Shown: positions 16,831 through 26,515, numbered from the stretch's first letter. The stretch is DNA of 61,593 nt from Hyphomicrobium sp. (GCA_002928735.1 PERL01000018.1:1-61593); one strand, 5' to 3'. The notes: generated by a model not told the origin, from the sequence alone. Program-made: numbers and translations.

Positions 16831-17163
16831 TCAATCCTGGCAAGTACTGGCGACGATCCAATCAAGATACGGCGCCAGTCCACCCTCCACCGTCAGCACC
16901 ACGAACGCCGGAGTTGTATAAGGGTGCCGCGCCTGCGCCGCCGCGATCGCACGCTCCGCCAAAGCAGCGCGCGTCTTGATGATCATCACGCACTCCTGCC
17001 CGCGCTCGATCTGCCCCTCCCAGCGGTAGATCGAGACCATTCCCGGCAAAATATTAACGCAAGCCGCCAACCCCTCCGCGACGAGCGCCCGGCCGCCGGC
17101 CTCCGCCGTCTCCACATCCGGATAGGTCGCATAAACGAGAACGGGCTTGTCGTGAGCGTCCAA
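16831..17163 (-). CDS. cutA: CutA divalent-cation tolerance protein
   Basis: The 110-residue protein has the CutA1 fold signatures: VYATYPDVETAEAGGRALVA, LAACVNILPGMVSIYRWEGQ, CVMIIKTRA and RHPYTTPAFVVLTVEGG. CutA1 forms trimers in the cytoplasm and was linked to copper tolerance in E. coli, though the molecular role is unsettled. Its stop lies 8 bp from the stop of the convergent PGBD-like gene. It is separated by about 107 bp from the divergent NAD kinase. Confidence 0.95.
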   Translation of the reverse strand: MDAHDKPVLVYATYPDVETAEAGGRALVAEGLAACVNILPGMVSIYRWEGQIERGQECVMIIKTRAALAERAIAAAQARHPYTTPAFVVLTVEGGLAPYLDWIVASTCQD

Positions 17164-17270
17164 CTGAGCGAGCCTCCCCGGGCTTGGCGGCGGTCACCGT
17201 TGGGCAACCGCTCCCGTGCTACCCTTACCGATAGCGCCAAACCCTGCCTGAGAGCGAGCCCCCTGCCCGC

Positions 17271-18053
17271 ATGAGCAAACCGTCGAACCCCTACGACCGC
17301 ATCGCCTTCGTGTCGAGCGACGTGCCCGAGGCCCGCGCGGCACTCGAAAACCTGACCTCGCGCTATGGCGACGCCAAGCCGGCCAACGCCGAAGTAATCG
17401 TTGCCCTTGGCGGCGACGGCCTCATGCTGCAGACCCTCCACCGCTACATGAACGACCGCATTCCGATCTACGGCATGAACCGCGGCTCGGTCGGCTTTCT
17501 CATGAACGAATACAGCGCAGACGATCTGCGCCAGCGCCTCGCGGCCGCGCAGGTCACCCGCGTCCATCCCCTCTCTATGGTCGCCACCGACATCCACGGC
17601 AAAGCAACGAAAGGCCTCGCCATCAACGAGGTCTCGCTCTTCCGCCAGATCCATCAGGCGGCAAAACTCTCCATCTCCGTCGACGGCACGCAGCGCCTCG
17701 AAGAACTCATCTGCGATGGCGTCCTTGTTGCCACCCCCGCAGGCTCAACCGCGTATAACCTGTCGGCCCACGGCCCCATCTTGCCGCTCGACGCCAAGCT
17801 CTTAGCACTCACACCCATCAGCCCATTCCGTCCGCGGCGCTGGCGCGGCGCCCTGCTCCCCGACAACGCCCGCATCACCATCACCGTGCGAGAACACGAA
17901 AAGCGTCCCGTCAGCGCGGTCGCCGATCACATCGAAACCCGCAACGTCGTTCGCGTGGAAATCGAACAGGCACGGCACATCGACCTCTTCATGCTCTTCG
18001 ACCCCGGTCACTCCCTCGACGAACGCGTTATCGCCGAACAGTTCAGATTCTGA
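17271..18053 (+). CDS. nadK: NAD kinase
   Basis: The enzyme phosphorylates NAD+ at the 2' hydroxyl of the adenosine ribose to NADP+. The 260-residue protein contains the catalytic GGDG motif at residues 47-50 (Asp49), [12 protein letters not shown], and the NAD-binding segment [22 protein letters not shown] in pieces around residues 145-165. The length is at the short end, as in other alphaproteobacterial NadK. It appears monocistronic. A GTTCAGATT repeat inverts 20 bp later across the stop codon, but with no T-tract. Confidence 0.95.
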   Translation: MSKPSNPYDRIAFVSSDVPEARAALENLTSRYGDAKPANAEVIVALGGDGLMLQTLHRYMNDRIPIYGMNRGSVGFLMNEYSADDLRQRLAAAQVTRVHPLSMVATDIHGKATKGLAINEVSLFRQIHQAAKLSISVDGTQRLEELICDGVLVATPAGSTAYNLSAHGPILPLDAKLLALTPISPFRPRRWRGALLPDNARITITVREHEKRPVSAVADHIETRNVVRVEIEQARHIDLFMLFDPGHSLDERVIAEQFRF

Positions 18054-18235
18054 CGCGCACTTTACATTCAATCTGAATAGCAGCCTTGAGCGCTGGTACG
18101 CGCGCATCTGATCCCACCGAGCATATTGATTTCCGCGCCCAGACGTTTAGCAAACAACACCATGCCGTTTGTCAGGGGTCTGACGGGCTTGTAAATACTA
18201 TGGTCTGCCCGCCGTCAGGCTTGGTTGAGTGACAG

Positions 18236-19600
18236 ATGCAAGACACATCCCCCGACCCCACGGACGTCAGTCTTCGCCAAATCATCGACGGCAGCCTCGC
18301 CTTCATTGGCCTGCTCGCGATCGACGGGACCTTATTGGAAGCGAATGCGCTTGCCTTGCAAGCCGGAGGTCTCCAGCGCGAGGACGTGATCGGCCGCAAG
18401 TTCTGGGACTGCTACTGGTGGTCCTACGATGATGAGGTACGCAGAAACCTCCAGGCAGCCCTCGAACGCGCCCGGCAGGGAGAAATTGTCCGCTACGACG
18501 TTCAGGTCCGCATGGCGGGCGGCCAGCTGATGTGGATCGACTTTCAAATCGTACCGCGGCGCGACGAGACCGGCCGCATCACCCATTTGATCCCATCTGG
18601 TCTCGACCTCACCGCGCGCAAATTGGCCGAAGCCGAATTGCGCGCCAGCGAGCAGAAATTCAGAGGCATATTCGACAACGCAAACTCAGGCGTAGCGCTT
18701 GTCAGTCTCGATGGAGGCTGGCTGGAGGTGAATGATCGCCTGTGTGAGTTGCTGGGCTACAGCCGGGACCAACTGACGGCAAAGACATTTCAGGACATCA
18801 CCCACCCCGACGATCTGCAAGGGGACCTCGATCTGGTCACGCGTCTCATCGCAGGCGACATCGACAGTTACAAATTCGACAAGCGCTACCTGCGCGGCGA
18901 TGGTAGCATCCTATGGGCCGCCCTTACCGTGGCTTTGCAGAAAGACACTGCCGGCCGCCCACTCCACTTCATCTCCATTGTCAGCGACATAACCGATCGC
19001 ATCAGCGCCCAACAGCATCAGGTACTCCTGATGTCAGAACTGGCGCACCGCCTCAAAAATCAGCTGTCCATCATTCAGGCGATCGCGCGGCAGTCGGCGT
19101 CCGGGATGTCCTCCGTCGATGAATTCCAAGACAAGCTGTACGGCCGGCTGAGCGCACTGGCAGCGTCAGTCGATCTTCTCGTCAATCGGCAGTGGGACAC
19201 CCTTGATCTCAACGAACTCGTCGCCAAGACATTGGCACCATTTCCTCGCCGTGTGATCGCGGCAGGCGATCACGTAACGATCTCAGGGGATGTCGCAGAA
19301 ATCTTGGCTCTCGCCTTCCATGAATTGGCGACAAACGCGACAAAGTACGGCGCGTGGTCACGGCCCGAGGGTTCAGTGACGCTGCGTTGGTCGACGCACA
19401 ACGGACAGATCTTAATCGAGTGGATCGAAGAGAACGGGCCTGAAGTCCTGCCGCCGGCACGCAATGGCTTCGGCCGCACAATCATCGAAACAATTGCCGC
19501 CAAGAAATTGAGGGGTACGGCGAAGGTGAAGTACGACCCAGCCGGGCTGCAGTGGCAGCTCAGCTTCCCGTCAGTCTTCACAACGGAAGTTCACGCTTGA
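18236..19600 (+). CDS. Soluble PAS-PAS HWE-family histidine kinase
   Basis: The 454-residue sensor has no membrane segment. PAS domains occupy about residues 15-125 and 138-258 (the second with the PAC-like GDGSILWAALTVAL). The HWE kinase core follows: LAHRLKNQLSIIQAIARQSA holds the phosphoacceptor His271, HELATNATKYGAWS is the N-box with its typical glutamate, and WIEENGPEV supplies the WxE motif of the family. Its partner response regulator is not adjacent; the only receiver protein in the window is at 36.1 kb. HWE kinases often control the general stress response or light and redox signalling. The last 23 bp overlap the convergent YaiI gene. Confidence 0.92.
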   Translation: MQDTSPDPTDVSLRQIIDGSLAFIGLLAIDGTLLEANALALQAGGLQREDVIGRKFWDCYWWSYDDEVRRNLQAALERARQGEIVRYDVQVRMAGGQLMWIDFQIVPRRDETGRITHLIPSGLDLTARKLAEAELRASEQKFRGIFDNANSGVALVSLDGGWLEVNDRLCELLGYSRDQLTAKTFQDITHPDDLQGDLDLVTRLIAGDIDSYKFDKRYLRGDGSILWAALTVALQKDTAGRPLHFISIVSDITDRISAQQHQVLLMSELAHRLKNQLSIIQAIARQSASGMSSVDEFQDKLYGRLSALAASVDLLVNRQWDTLDLNELVAKTLAPFPRRVIAAGDHVTISGDVAEILALAFHELATNATKYGAWSRPEGSVTLRWSTHNGQILIEWIEENGPEVLPPARNGFGRTIIETIAAKKLRGTAKVKYDPAGLQWQLSFPSVFTTEVHA

Positions 19601-20069
19601 GCGCTTGAATTACCTGCTCCATCGCTTCCAAAAACCGGGAGCGATCACGCGGCGTGAATGCGGCGTTGAAGCCCCGGCTCTCTCCGGTCTCGCGCAAATG
19701 CCGTTGCAGATCGCGCATCGCAACCGCCGCGCCGATGTTGGCATCAGTGAACGGCTTTCCAGTCGGACCAAGACACCGGGCTCCAGCCTTGAGGCATCGT
19801 GCCGCCAGCAAAATGTCTGCGGTCACCACAACATCGGAGGCACCCGCCCGCTCGGCAATCCAATCGTCCGCCGCGTCCGGACCCTCGGCGACAACCACGC
19901 GCTGAATAAGGGGATTGTCGTCCAGGCGCATCCAACTGTTGGACACCATATAGATGGTCAGACCATGCCGGTCGGCAACGCGCACCGCCTCTGCCTTGAC
20001 GGGACATGCGTCGGCATCGACGTAGATCGTTACTCCAGCGCTCGGTTTGACGTCTTGGTTCATGCTCAT
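19578..20069 (-). CDS. YaiI/YqxD (UPF0178, DUF188) family protein
   Basis: The 163-residue protein shows the full family pattern: IYVDADACPVKAEAVRVADR near the start, VVVAEGPDAADDWIAERA, DVVVTADILLAARCLKAGA and NIGAAVAMRDLQRHLRETGE. The conserved aspartates (VDADACP, ADDWI, VTADI) resemble a PIN/NYN-type nuclease active site, so an RNA-processing role is plausible but unproven. The length is typical. It converges with, and slightly overlaps, the HWE kinase gene. Confidence 0.92.
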   Translation of the reverse strand: MSMNQDVKPSAGVTIYVDADACPVKAEAVRVADRHGLTIYMVSNSWMRLDDNPLIQRVVVAEGPDAADDWIAERAGASDVVVTADILLAARCLKAGARCLGPTGKPFTDANIGAAVAMRDLQRHLRETGESRGFNAAFTPRDRSRFLEAMEQVIQALKRELPL

Positions 20070-20176
20070 TGCCTAAATTTCAATCGGTCCAGGACCGACG
20101 TGAGCGGCCAACATTGACGAACGCCCGCACCCTGTCACACTGCACATTCTCACCCGCCGCCCCGTGACGGAAGTGC

Positions 20177-21904
20177 ATGCCGATGTCATCTCCGAATCAA
20201 CTCGCAGTCACCATCGGCCAATGGTCCGAGGCCGGCCCCAAACCCATCAACCAGGATTTCCATGGGGCTCTTGTCCCAGACGGATCCGAACTTGCCTTGA
20301 AAGGCATCGCAGTTGCAATCGCTGACGGCATCTCATCCAGCAAAGTCAGCCAGATCGCCGCGGAAATCGCGGTCAAAAGCCTACTGACCGACTACTACTG
20401 CGCCTCCGACGCGTGGACCGCTAAGACCGCAGGCGAACGCGTCATCCGCGCTGCCAATGCCTGGCTCTATGCCGAAAGCCGCCGCAACGCACTACACGGT
20501 CACATGGGTTACGTCTGCACCCTCAGCGCACTCATCCTCAAAGGCCGAGCGGCGCACATCTTTCATATCGGCGACAGCCGCATCTGTCAGTTGGCCGGCG
20601 ACAGCCTTGAGCCACTGACACGAGACCACCGCGTGGAGGTCTCCAGCACAGAAAGCTATCTCAATCGCGCCGTCGGCGTCGAACCCGATGTAGACATCGA
20701 CTATCTCACCACCGATCTCAACGCCGGCGACGTCTTCGTCTTGAGCACGGACGGCGTGCACGAGCATCTCAATCCACGCGAGATGGCCGCGATCATCTCT
20801 GCGGCCGGCGATCTCGATGCCGCCGCGCGCGACATCGTCACCCGCGCACTGGCCAACGGCAGCGACGACAATCTGACCGTCCAAATCGTCCGGGTCGACA
20901 GCGTGCCCGCCGAAAGCGCGCACGATGTTCTCCTCGGCCTCGATCAGCTCAAGGCGGCCGAAGTCCCGCAGATCCCATGTGACATCGATGGCTTTCGCGT
21001 GGTGCGAGAAATCCACGTCACGGACCGCAGCGAAGTCTATGTCGCCATCGACACCGAAAGCGGCGAGCACGTGGCCCTCAAGGTTCTTGCACCCGGCCTG
21101 CGGGACAATCCCGACGCGCGCCGCCGCTTGGCGATGGAAGAATGGGTCGCGCGCCGGCTGAACTCACCCCACGTCGTCCGCGCGGTCCGCCCGCATGGCG
21201 AGCGCAACAGCCTCTACACGGTCTGCGAGTTGATCGAGGGACAAACTCTGCGCCAATGGATGAACGACAACCCCCATCCCAATCTCGCGACCGTGCGCGC
21301 CATCGTTGACCAAATCGCCAAGGGCCTGCGCGCCTTTCAACGCAAGGAGATGTTGCATCAAGATATCCGGCCCGAAAACATCATGATCGACAAAACAGGC
21401 ACGGTGAAAATTATAGATCTGGGATCGGTCCGCGTGGCCGGCGTCGCTGAAGCCGTTCCCGCCATCGACGCCGGTGACGTGCTCGGAACATTTCAATACG
21501 CAGCCCCGGAGTACTTTCTGGGCAAACCAGGCACCTTCAAATCCGATCTCTATTCACTCGGTGTCGTTGCCTACGAAATGGTGGCCGGCTGGCTGCCCTA
21601 CGGCGACGGGGTCGCCCGTGCCAAGACGCCAAAGGCGCAGGCAGCTCTGATCTACACATCGGCCCGGGAGAATGCCCCCAACGTGCCCGAATGGATGGAT
21701 GCCGCGCTGCGCAAAGCCGTCAGCATCGATCCTGCCGCTCGCCATGAAGCGCTCTCGGAGTTCGTCACCGATTTGAGCCAGCCCAGCGCCACCTATAAGC
21801 GCCCCGCCTTCAGGCCGCTTTCAGAACGCAATCCGCTGCTGTTCTGGAAGAGTATGTGCCTCGTTCTCGCGCTGACAATCGTCGCCCTGCTGGCCACCCG
21901 CTAA
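20177..21904 (+). CDS. Bifunctional PP2C phosphatase / Ser-Thr protein kinase with tail anchor
   Basis: The 575-residue protein fuses two opposing activities. Residues 1-245 form a PP2C domain (VAIADGISSSKVSQIAAEIA, HIGDSRICQL, LSTDGVHEHL, GSDDNLTVQIV, holding the metal-binding aspartates). Residues 270-545 form a Hanks-type kinase with Lys302 (VALKVL), the catalytic loop HQDIRPEN with Asp396, and DLGS with Asp414 in place of DFG. One hydrophobic helix ends the protein (SMCLVLALTIVALLATR), so it is probably tail-anchored with both enzymes in the cytoplasm. Fusions of this kind are known in proteobacteria. Substrates are unknown; the locus downstream encodes an exported von Willebrand protein. 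Confidence 0.93.
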   Translation: MPMSSPNQLAVTIGQWSEAGPKPINQDFHGALVPDGSELALKGIAVAIADGISSSKVSQIAAEIAVKSLLTDYYCASDAWTAKTAGERVIRAANAWLYAESRRNALHGHMGYVCTLSALILKGRAAHIFHIGDSRICQLAGDSLEPLTRDHRVEVSSTESYLNRAVGVEPDVDIDYLTTDLNAGDVFVLSTDGVHEHLNPREMAAIISAAGDLDAAARDIVTRALANGSDDNLTVQIVRVDSVPAESAHDVLLGLDQLKAAEVPQIPCDIDGFRVVREIHVTDRSEVYVAIDTESGEHVALKVLAPGLRDNPDARRRLAMEEWVARRLNSPHVVRAVRPHGERNSLYTVCELIEGQTLRQWMNDNPHPNLATVRAIVDQIAKGLRAFQRKEMLHQDIRPENIMIDKTGTVKIIDLGSVRVAGVAEAVPAIDAGDVLGTFQYAAPEYFLGKPGTFKSDLYSLGVVAYEMVAGWLPYGDGVARAKTPKAQAALIYTSARENAPNVPEWMDAALRKAVSIDPAARHEALSEFVTDLSQPSATYKRPAFRPLSERNPLLFWKSMCLVLALTIVALLATR

Positions 21905-21983
21905 AAGCCAAGCAACATTGTGCCGATCAAAACGAGACCGCCGTTTGAGGTATGCCCTCTTCAATGTCCGCCGCTCTCACCAC

Positions 21984-22562
21984 CTAAGCCCCCCAACGCG
22001 TCACAACATCCGCCAGCGCCGGCCGTTCGCGCTCGTCGGGCTTCTGCGTCGCGGTTCCGATATGCACGAAGCCCGCAATGCGCTCGTTCGCGGCAAGCCC
22101 GAAGCCGTCACCGAAAGTCTTCGAATACGAAATCCACTCCGTGATCCACGTTGTGCCGTAACCCAGCGCATTCGCTGCGACGCACAGGTTCATGCACGCC
22201 GCCCCGGCGGACAGGATCTGCTCCCACTCCGGCGCGCCCCGCGTCTCCTTCACCCGCGACACCACCGCGATCACAAGCGGCGCCCTGAGAAAACGCTTCC
22301 GCTCCGTGTCGAGCCGCACATGCGACGGCGGCTCCGCCTCTTCGCGCTTGCACGCCTCTGCCGCGAGTTCGCCGAGTTTCGCCCGCGCCGCACCTTCGAT
22401 GATCACAAACCGCCACGGCGCTAACTTCTTATGATCCGGCACCCGCGACGCGATCGTCAGGATCGTTTCCAATTCCTCTGCCGACGGCGCTGGAAGGGCC
22501 AATAGATCCGGCTTCACGGAGCGGCGGGTCTTCAGCAGGGTAATCGTGGCATTGTCCGGCAT
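21984..22562 (-). CDS. Nitroreductase family protein (YdjA-like)
   Basis: A flavin-dependent NAD(P)H oxidoreductase of the nitroreductase fold. The 192-residue protein begins with ITLLKTRRSVKP, the FMN-binding arginine motif, then RVPDHKKLAPWRFVIIEG, and later AACMNLCVAANALGYGTTWI and FVHIGTATQKPDERERP. This pattern fits the small YdjA-type enzymes, which act on unknown cytoplasmic substrates. It stands between the phosphatase-kinase gene and the divergent von Willebrand gene. Confidence 0.92.
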   Translation of the reverse strand: MPDNATITLLKTRRSVKPDLLALPAPSAEELETILTIASRVPDHKKLAPWRFVIIEGAARAKLGELAAEACKREEAEPPSHVRLDTERKRFLRAPLVIAVVSRVKETRGAPEWEQILSAGAACMNLCVAANALGYGTTWITEWISYSKTFGDGFGLAANERIAGFVHIGTATQKPDERERPALADVVTRWGA

Positions 22563-22712
22563 CGGTCACATCTCAATTGGCTTAAGTTGCAGGGCCTTGA
22601 CATGGCCCACATCGTCCCTCTCGCTATCCCAACCCGCCCTCTGGTACAATTGGATCTATGCGCCGCCGGCGTTTCGGCATCCGTCCACGGCTCAAAACCG
22701 GGAGATCCTTGC

Positions 22713-24662
22713 GTGGCTTTTGTTCGACGCCTCTATCTGCTGCTGACGGCCCTGACGCTTGGGCTGGCGCTTGCGCTCGCGCCGCACCGCGCCGCCGCCG
22801 AAACGGCCCCACCCGTCCTCATCATCGTCGACGGCTCCGGTTCCATGTGGGGCAAAATGGAGGGCGACGAAAACGCCAAGCTCTATGGGGTTCGCGATCT
22901 CCTCCGCGAACGCCTGCTCGCCGCGCCCTCTCAGTCGCGCATTGGCCTTGGCTCATTCGGCCAGCGCCGCAAAGGCGATTGCAGCGATGTCGAAATCATC
23001 ACCCCCATCGAAGCTGGCGGCTCGGAGGCCGCCATCTCCGCCCTTGAGCAATTGAATCCCAAAGGCAAAGGCCCCCTCACCGCCGCGATCCGCGAAGGTG
23101 CAAAAGCCATCGGCGCGGGCGCGGCCGGCCACATCGTCCTTATCCACGACAATGCCGACAACTGCAGCCAGGACGTTTGCGCCGCCGCGAATGATATCGC
23201 CAAAACCAATCCCGCACTCAAAGTCCACGTTCTGAGCCTCGGCCTGTCAAAGCCCGAGCGCGACCGCATGAAATGTCTCGCCGCAACCACCAAAGGCCTC
23301 CAGTTCGACGCCGAAAACCAAGCCAACATCGCCACCGCGCTTGGCGACATCTTCACCACCGCCGGCCTCGATCCCGCAGCCGTTGCAGCACCCGTTCCCG
23401 CAACCGCTGCTCCTGCCGCCGCGAAAGGTCCGCCCGGTCTCCGCCTTTCCGCGGCGCTCCGCGACGGCAGCGAACCGATCGCCGCCGCCATGTCATGGCG
23501 CATCACCAAGGCCGGTGCCGCGCCCGACGCCCCCCCGCTCGTCGAGCGCAAGAGCCGCGAAATCAACGAGACTGTCGATCCCGGCCGCTACAACGTCGCC
23601 GTCAGCTACGGACTGATTCAGCGGACGCTTGAAATTGACGTCGGCGACGACGGACCCACGGTCAAACGCGTCACGCTCGACGGCGGACGTCTGGACGTCA
23701 CCGCCACCGCCAGCCGCCAGGGCGACCAACTCACCGCCCCCGTCATGACGATTTCCGCGCTCAGCGCCGACGGCACCAGCCCGGCCTCAGTGTTGTGGCT
23801 CGGCCGCGAAGCCACCGCCGGCTTGATGGTTCCCGCCGGCAAGTACGCCGTCGAAGTCGCCGACGGTCTCGCCCGCACTGTTCAAAACGTCGATATCGCA
23901 GCCGGTTCAACTGCTCGTGCCGATCTCGTCCTCGACACGGGCCGCCTGGAATTGTCGGCCACGGCATTCGACGGCGGACCGCCGCTCGAGCGCGTGCTCT
24001 ATCTCGTGTCCGCCGACGATCCGGCGGCCCCCGAAGGCCGCCGCGAAGTCGCCCGCTCCACGGCATCGCTGGCCACATTCACCCTGCAGGCCGGCACCTA
24101 CTACATCACCGCGCGCCATGGCGCGGCCGAATTCCGCGATCAGCTGGCCATCTCATCGGGCGATATCGTAAAACGCACACTTGTCCTGGGCGTGGGGCAA
24201 CTGACGGTCAAACCCGCTGTTCCACAAGCAGCCGCCCAATCGGGCCGCGCCACGGTCACGCGCGTGTTCGACACCGGCGCCGCAAAGCGGCTCGTCGGTC
24301 AGAGCACGGCCGCTGTTCCCACTTTCATTCTCTCAGCCGGCCGCTATCGGGTCGAAGCACAAGTGGGCATGTCCAACATTCGCGCCGAACAGACCGTCGA
24401 CCTCGCAGCAGGCGGCGCCATGACTGCCGATCTCAAGCTCCAGGCCGTGGAGGTCACGATCGCGGGCATCGCCAGCGCCACCGCCCAGGCGGCCATGCGC
24501 GACACCTCGGGCCGCGTCGTCTGGCGTTCCCGCACGGGCGATGGCTTCAAAGCTGTCGTCGCCCCCGGTGAGTACGTGATCGAAGTCGAAGGCGGCAGCG
24601 GCGAGATACCTGTCAGCATCAAACCCGGCCCTGCCATAACAGTGGATATCGCGACACCTTAG
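22713..24662 (+). CDS. Exported von Willebrand factor A protein with five tandem beta-sandwich repeats
   Basis: The GTG at 22713, with GGGAG upstream, yields a normal signal peptide (RLYLLLTALTLGLALALAPH...AAA) in a 649-residue protein. Residues 35-210 are a VWA domain with the MIDAS start DGSGSMWGKMEG. From about residue 240 the protein is repetitive: the signature [AP]G-x-Y-x-[VI] recurs near residues 290, 375, 460, 543 and 619 (PGRYNVAV, AGKYAVEV, AGTYYITA, AGRYRVEA, PGEYVIEV), each about 85 residues apart and most preceded by a LxxGxLxV strand. The same module occurs three times in the next gene. An adhesive or scaffolding role in the periplasm is an inference. Confidence 0.85.
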   Translation: MAFVRRLYLLLTALTLGLALALAPHRAAAETAPPVLIIVDGSGSMWGKMEGDENAKLYGVRDLLRERLLAAPSQSRIGLGSFGQRRKGDCSDVEIITPIEAGGSEAAISALEQLNPKGKGPLTAAIREGAKAIGAGAAGHIVLIHDNADNCSQDVCAAANDIAKTNPALKVHVLSLGLSKPERDRMKCLAATTKGLQFDAENQANIATALGDIFTTAGLDPAAVAAPVPATAAPAAAKGPPGLRLSAALRDGSEPIAAAMSWRITKAGAAPDAPPLVERKSREINETVDPGRYNVAVSYGLIQRTLEIDVGDDGPTVKRVTLDGGRLDVTATASRQGDQLTAPVMTISALSADGTSPASVLWLGREATAGLMVPAGKYAVEVADGLARTVQNVDIAAGSTARADLVLDTGRLELSATAFDGGPPLERVLYLVSADDPAAPEGRREVARSTASLATFTLQAGTYYITARHGAAEFRDQLAISSGDIVKRTLVLGVGQLTVKPAVPQAAAQSGRATVTRVFDTGAAKRLVGQSTAAVPTFILSAGRYRVEAQVGMSNIRAEQTVDLAAGGAMTADLKLQAVEVTIAGIASATAQAAMRDTSGRVVWRSRTGDGFKAVVAPGEYVIEVEGGSGEIPVSIKPGPAITVDIATP

Positions 24663-24751
24663 GCCACCGCTCATTTGGGGAAGCCGCGGGCCCTGCCACA
24701 CTTCGACCACGCTTGCCCCGGATTGAACGACAAGGAAACCACACCAAACGA

Positions 24752-25780
24752 ATGGCACACCCGTCCAACACGCCCTGGCTACCCGTCGGTCACGGCTCCC
24801 GGCTCCACGCCGGCAGACGCCGCGGAGTGTTGGCTGTGGCTATACTCACGCTGTCGGTGGCCACTGCCCTGCCCAGCGCTGCCCAAGTGGCCCCACCGGG
24901 TTCCCCGCTCGAAGGTTGGGACCTCACCGCCCCCCCTGCGCCCGCCGGTCCACCGCCAGACGGCAACACAACCGTGGTCCCTCGCGCCGGTGAAAGCGAA
25001 GCGGTCAAGGCCGGCGAAAAGCCCGTCCAGTTCGTCGCCCTATTGACCGACGACGGCCAGCGGATCGAGCAAGGCATCGTCTGGCGCGTCTATGAAGACA
25101 CCAGCGTCGCCGACCGCCGTGGCAAACTGATCCTCACCGAACGCGTACCAAGTCCCATGCTGTCGCTGAAGCCCGGCACCTATATCGTCAACGCTGCGTT
25201 CGGCCGCGCCCACCTCACGCGCAAGATCGCCGTCGATGAGACTCAGGTTCCCGAACCGAAAGTGGAAAAGTTCGTTCTCAACGCCGGAGGCTTGCGCGTT
25301 ACGGCCATGCTCGGCGGCAAGCCAGCCCCGCAAGGTTCCGTGACCTATGCCATCATGACCGACCGCGACCAGACCGACGAACGCCGCGTTGTCCTGCAAG
25401 ACACCAAGCCCGGCCTCGTCGTCCGCTTGAACGCCGGCATCTATCATATCGTATCGACCTACGGCGATGCCAACGCCATCGTCCGCAGCGATGTCACCGT
25501 CGAAGCCGGCAAATTGACCGAAGCGCAAATCCAGCACACGTCCGCAAAAGTATCCTTCAAGCTGGTCGAACGCAGTGGCGGTGAAGCCCTGCCTGATACG
25601 CAATGGACCATTCAAACGCCCCAGGGCGCCGTCGTGAAGGAGAGCGTCGGCGCGCTGCCTGCCCATACCCTTGCGCCCGGCACCTACACGGTCATCGCCC
25701 GCAATCAAAAGCGGGCCTTCCGCCGCGATTTCACCGTGCAGGACGGCCAGAAGGCAGAAGTCGAACTCGTCGCCCAATAG
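24752..25780 (+). CDS. Exported protein with three copies of the same repeat module as its neighbour
   Basis: The ATG at 24752 gives 342 residues; the frame is open 13 codons further from a TTG. The N-terminus has a basic region and a hydrophobic signal (GVLAVAILTLSVATALPSAA). After a Pro-rich spacer the module signature recurs near residues 141, 227 and 309 (PGTYIVNA, AGIYHIVS, PGTYTVIA), with preceding strands such as LNAGGLRVTAMLGG. The 84-residue period equals that of the upstream von Willebrand protein, so the two probably arose from a common module. They are 89 bp apart and likely co-transcribed. I know no described function. Confidence 0.75.
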   Translation: MAHPSNTPWLPVGHGSRLHAGRRRGVLAVAILTLSVATALPSAAQVAPPGSPLEGWDLTAPPAPAGPPPDGNTTVVPRAGESEAVKAGEKPVQFVALLTDDGQRIEQGIVWRVYEDTSVADRRGKLILTERVPSPMLSLKPGTYIVNAAFGRAHLTRKIAVDETQVPEPKVEKFVLNAGGLRVTAMLGGKPAPQGSVTYAIMTDRDQTDERRVVLQDTKPGLVVRLNAGIYHIVSTYGDANAIVRSDVTVEAGKLTEAQIQHTSAKVSFKLVERSGGEALPDTQWTIQTPQGAVVKESVGALPAHTLAPGTYTVIARNQKRAFRRDFTVQDGQKAEVELVAQ

Positions 25781-25795
25781 GCTCAAGCCGCCAAG

Positions 25796-26449
25796 TCAGA
25801 AGTTCGTCAGGATCCAATCCGTCGGGCATCGGTGCACGCGCATCAGATTAGCCATCCGGTCCTGATCGGATCGCCGCCCCATCTCATGAAACATCAGCTT
25901 GGCCATCTGCCAATGCTCGCACGCCGACGTCAGATCACCCTCGGCGAGCGCAATTTCCGCCAGTTCGATCCGCGCTTCCGCATGCACCACGGGTAACTTC
26001 GCCCGCCCTGCCGCCATCACGGCACCCTGCAGCAGCACCGAGGCCTGCGGACGCGCCGACCGCGCCAGCAACAGCCGCCCCAATTCGACACTGCTGCGCG
26101 CCAACTGCGGATCATCCCGCGCCGACTTCGCCGCCTCCACCGCCATCCGCAGTGTGTCCTCCTGCTCCTGCAGCGAAAGAACCGGCGCACTTTCAACGCC
26201 AGCAGAATGCAGCGACGGCTCGGGCACGTCGCCACCCGCGCCGGATAATCCCATCTGCTCGGATGCGGATGCCGTCATGATGCCGAGCGGTTTAGCTTCA
26301 GGAGCTGGGCGACCGGCATCCCGCTCCGGATGTTCGGTTCGCACCGCACGCCGGCCACGCCCCCACCACGCGACGAGCAACAACAGCAGCCATGGCACGC
26401 TGACGAGCAGCAGCCCCGCTGCGCCGTCCAATGAAACGCGGATATCCAT
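25796..26449 (-). CDS. Membrane-anchored protein with TPR-like helices
   Basis: The 217-residue protein has one N-terminal membrane helix (GLLLVSVPWLLLLLVAWW), a polar Pro/Ala-rich linker and a helical C-terminal half: EDTLRMAVEAAKSARDDPQL, LARSSVELGRLLLA, AEARIELAEIALAEGDLTSA and CEHWQMAKLMFHEMGRR. The helix spacing and small residues resemble two to three tetratricopeptide repeats. It converges with the repeat-module gene (15 bp between stops). No named family is recognised; a protein-protein interaction role is inferred from the TPR-like part. Confidence 0.65.
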   Translation of the reverse strand: MDIRVSLDGAAGLLLVSVPWLLLLLVAWWGRGRRAVRTEHPERDAGRPAPEAKPLGIMTASASEQMGLSGAGGDVPEPSLHSAGVESAPVLSLQEQEDTLRMAVEAAKSARDDPQLARSSVELGRLLLARSARPQASVLLQGAVMAAGRAKLPVVHAEARIELAEIALAEGDLTSACEHWQMAKLMFHEMGRRSDQDRMANLMRVHRCPTDWILTNF

Positions 26450-26515
26450 CGCTTCAGAGCCCCACTCCCCCTATGCACGTTCCAAGCAGCGTCCAATCCG
26501 TCGTTCAACATCACT

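Noticed and set aside
18042-18077. Terminator after nadK (TTCAGATT / AATCTGAA)
   Set aside because: 20-nt loop, AT-rich stem and no T-tract; at best weak.
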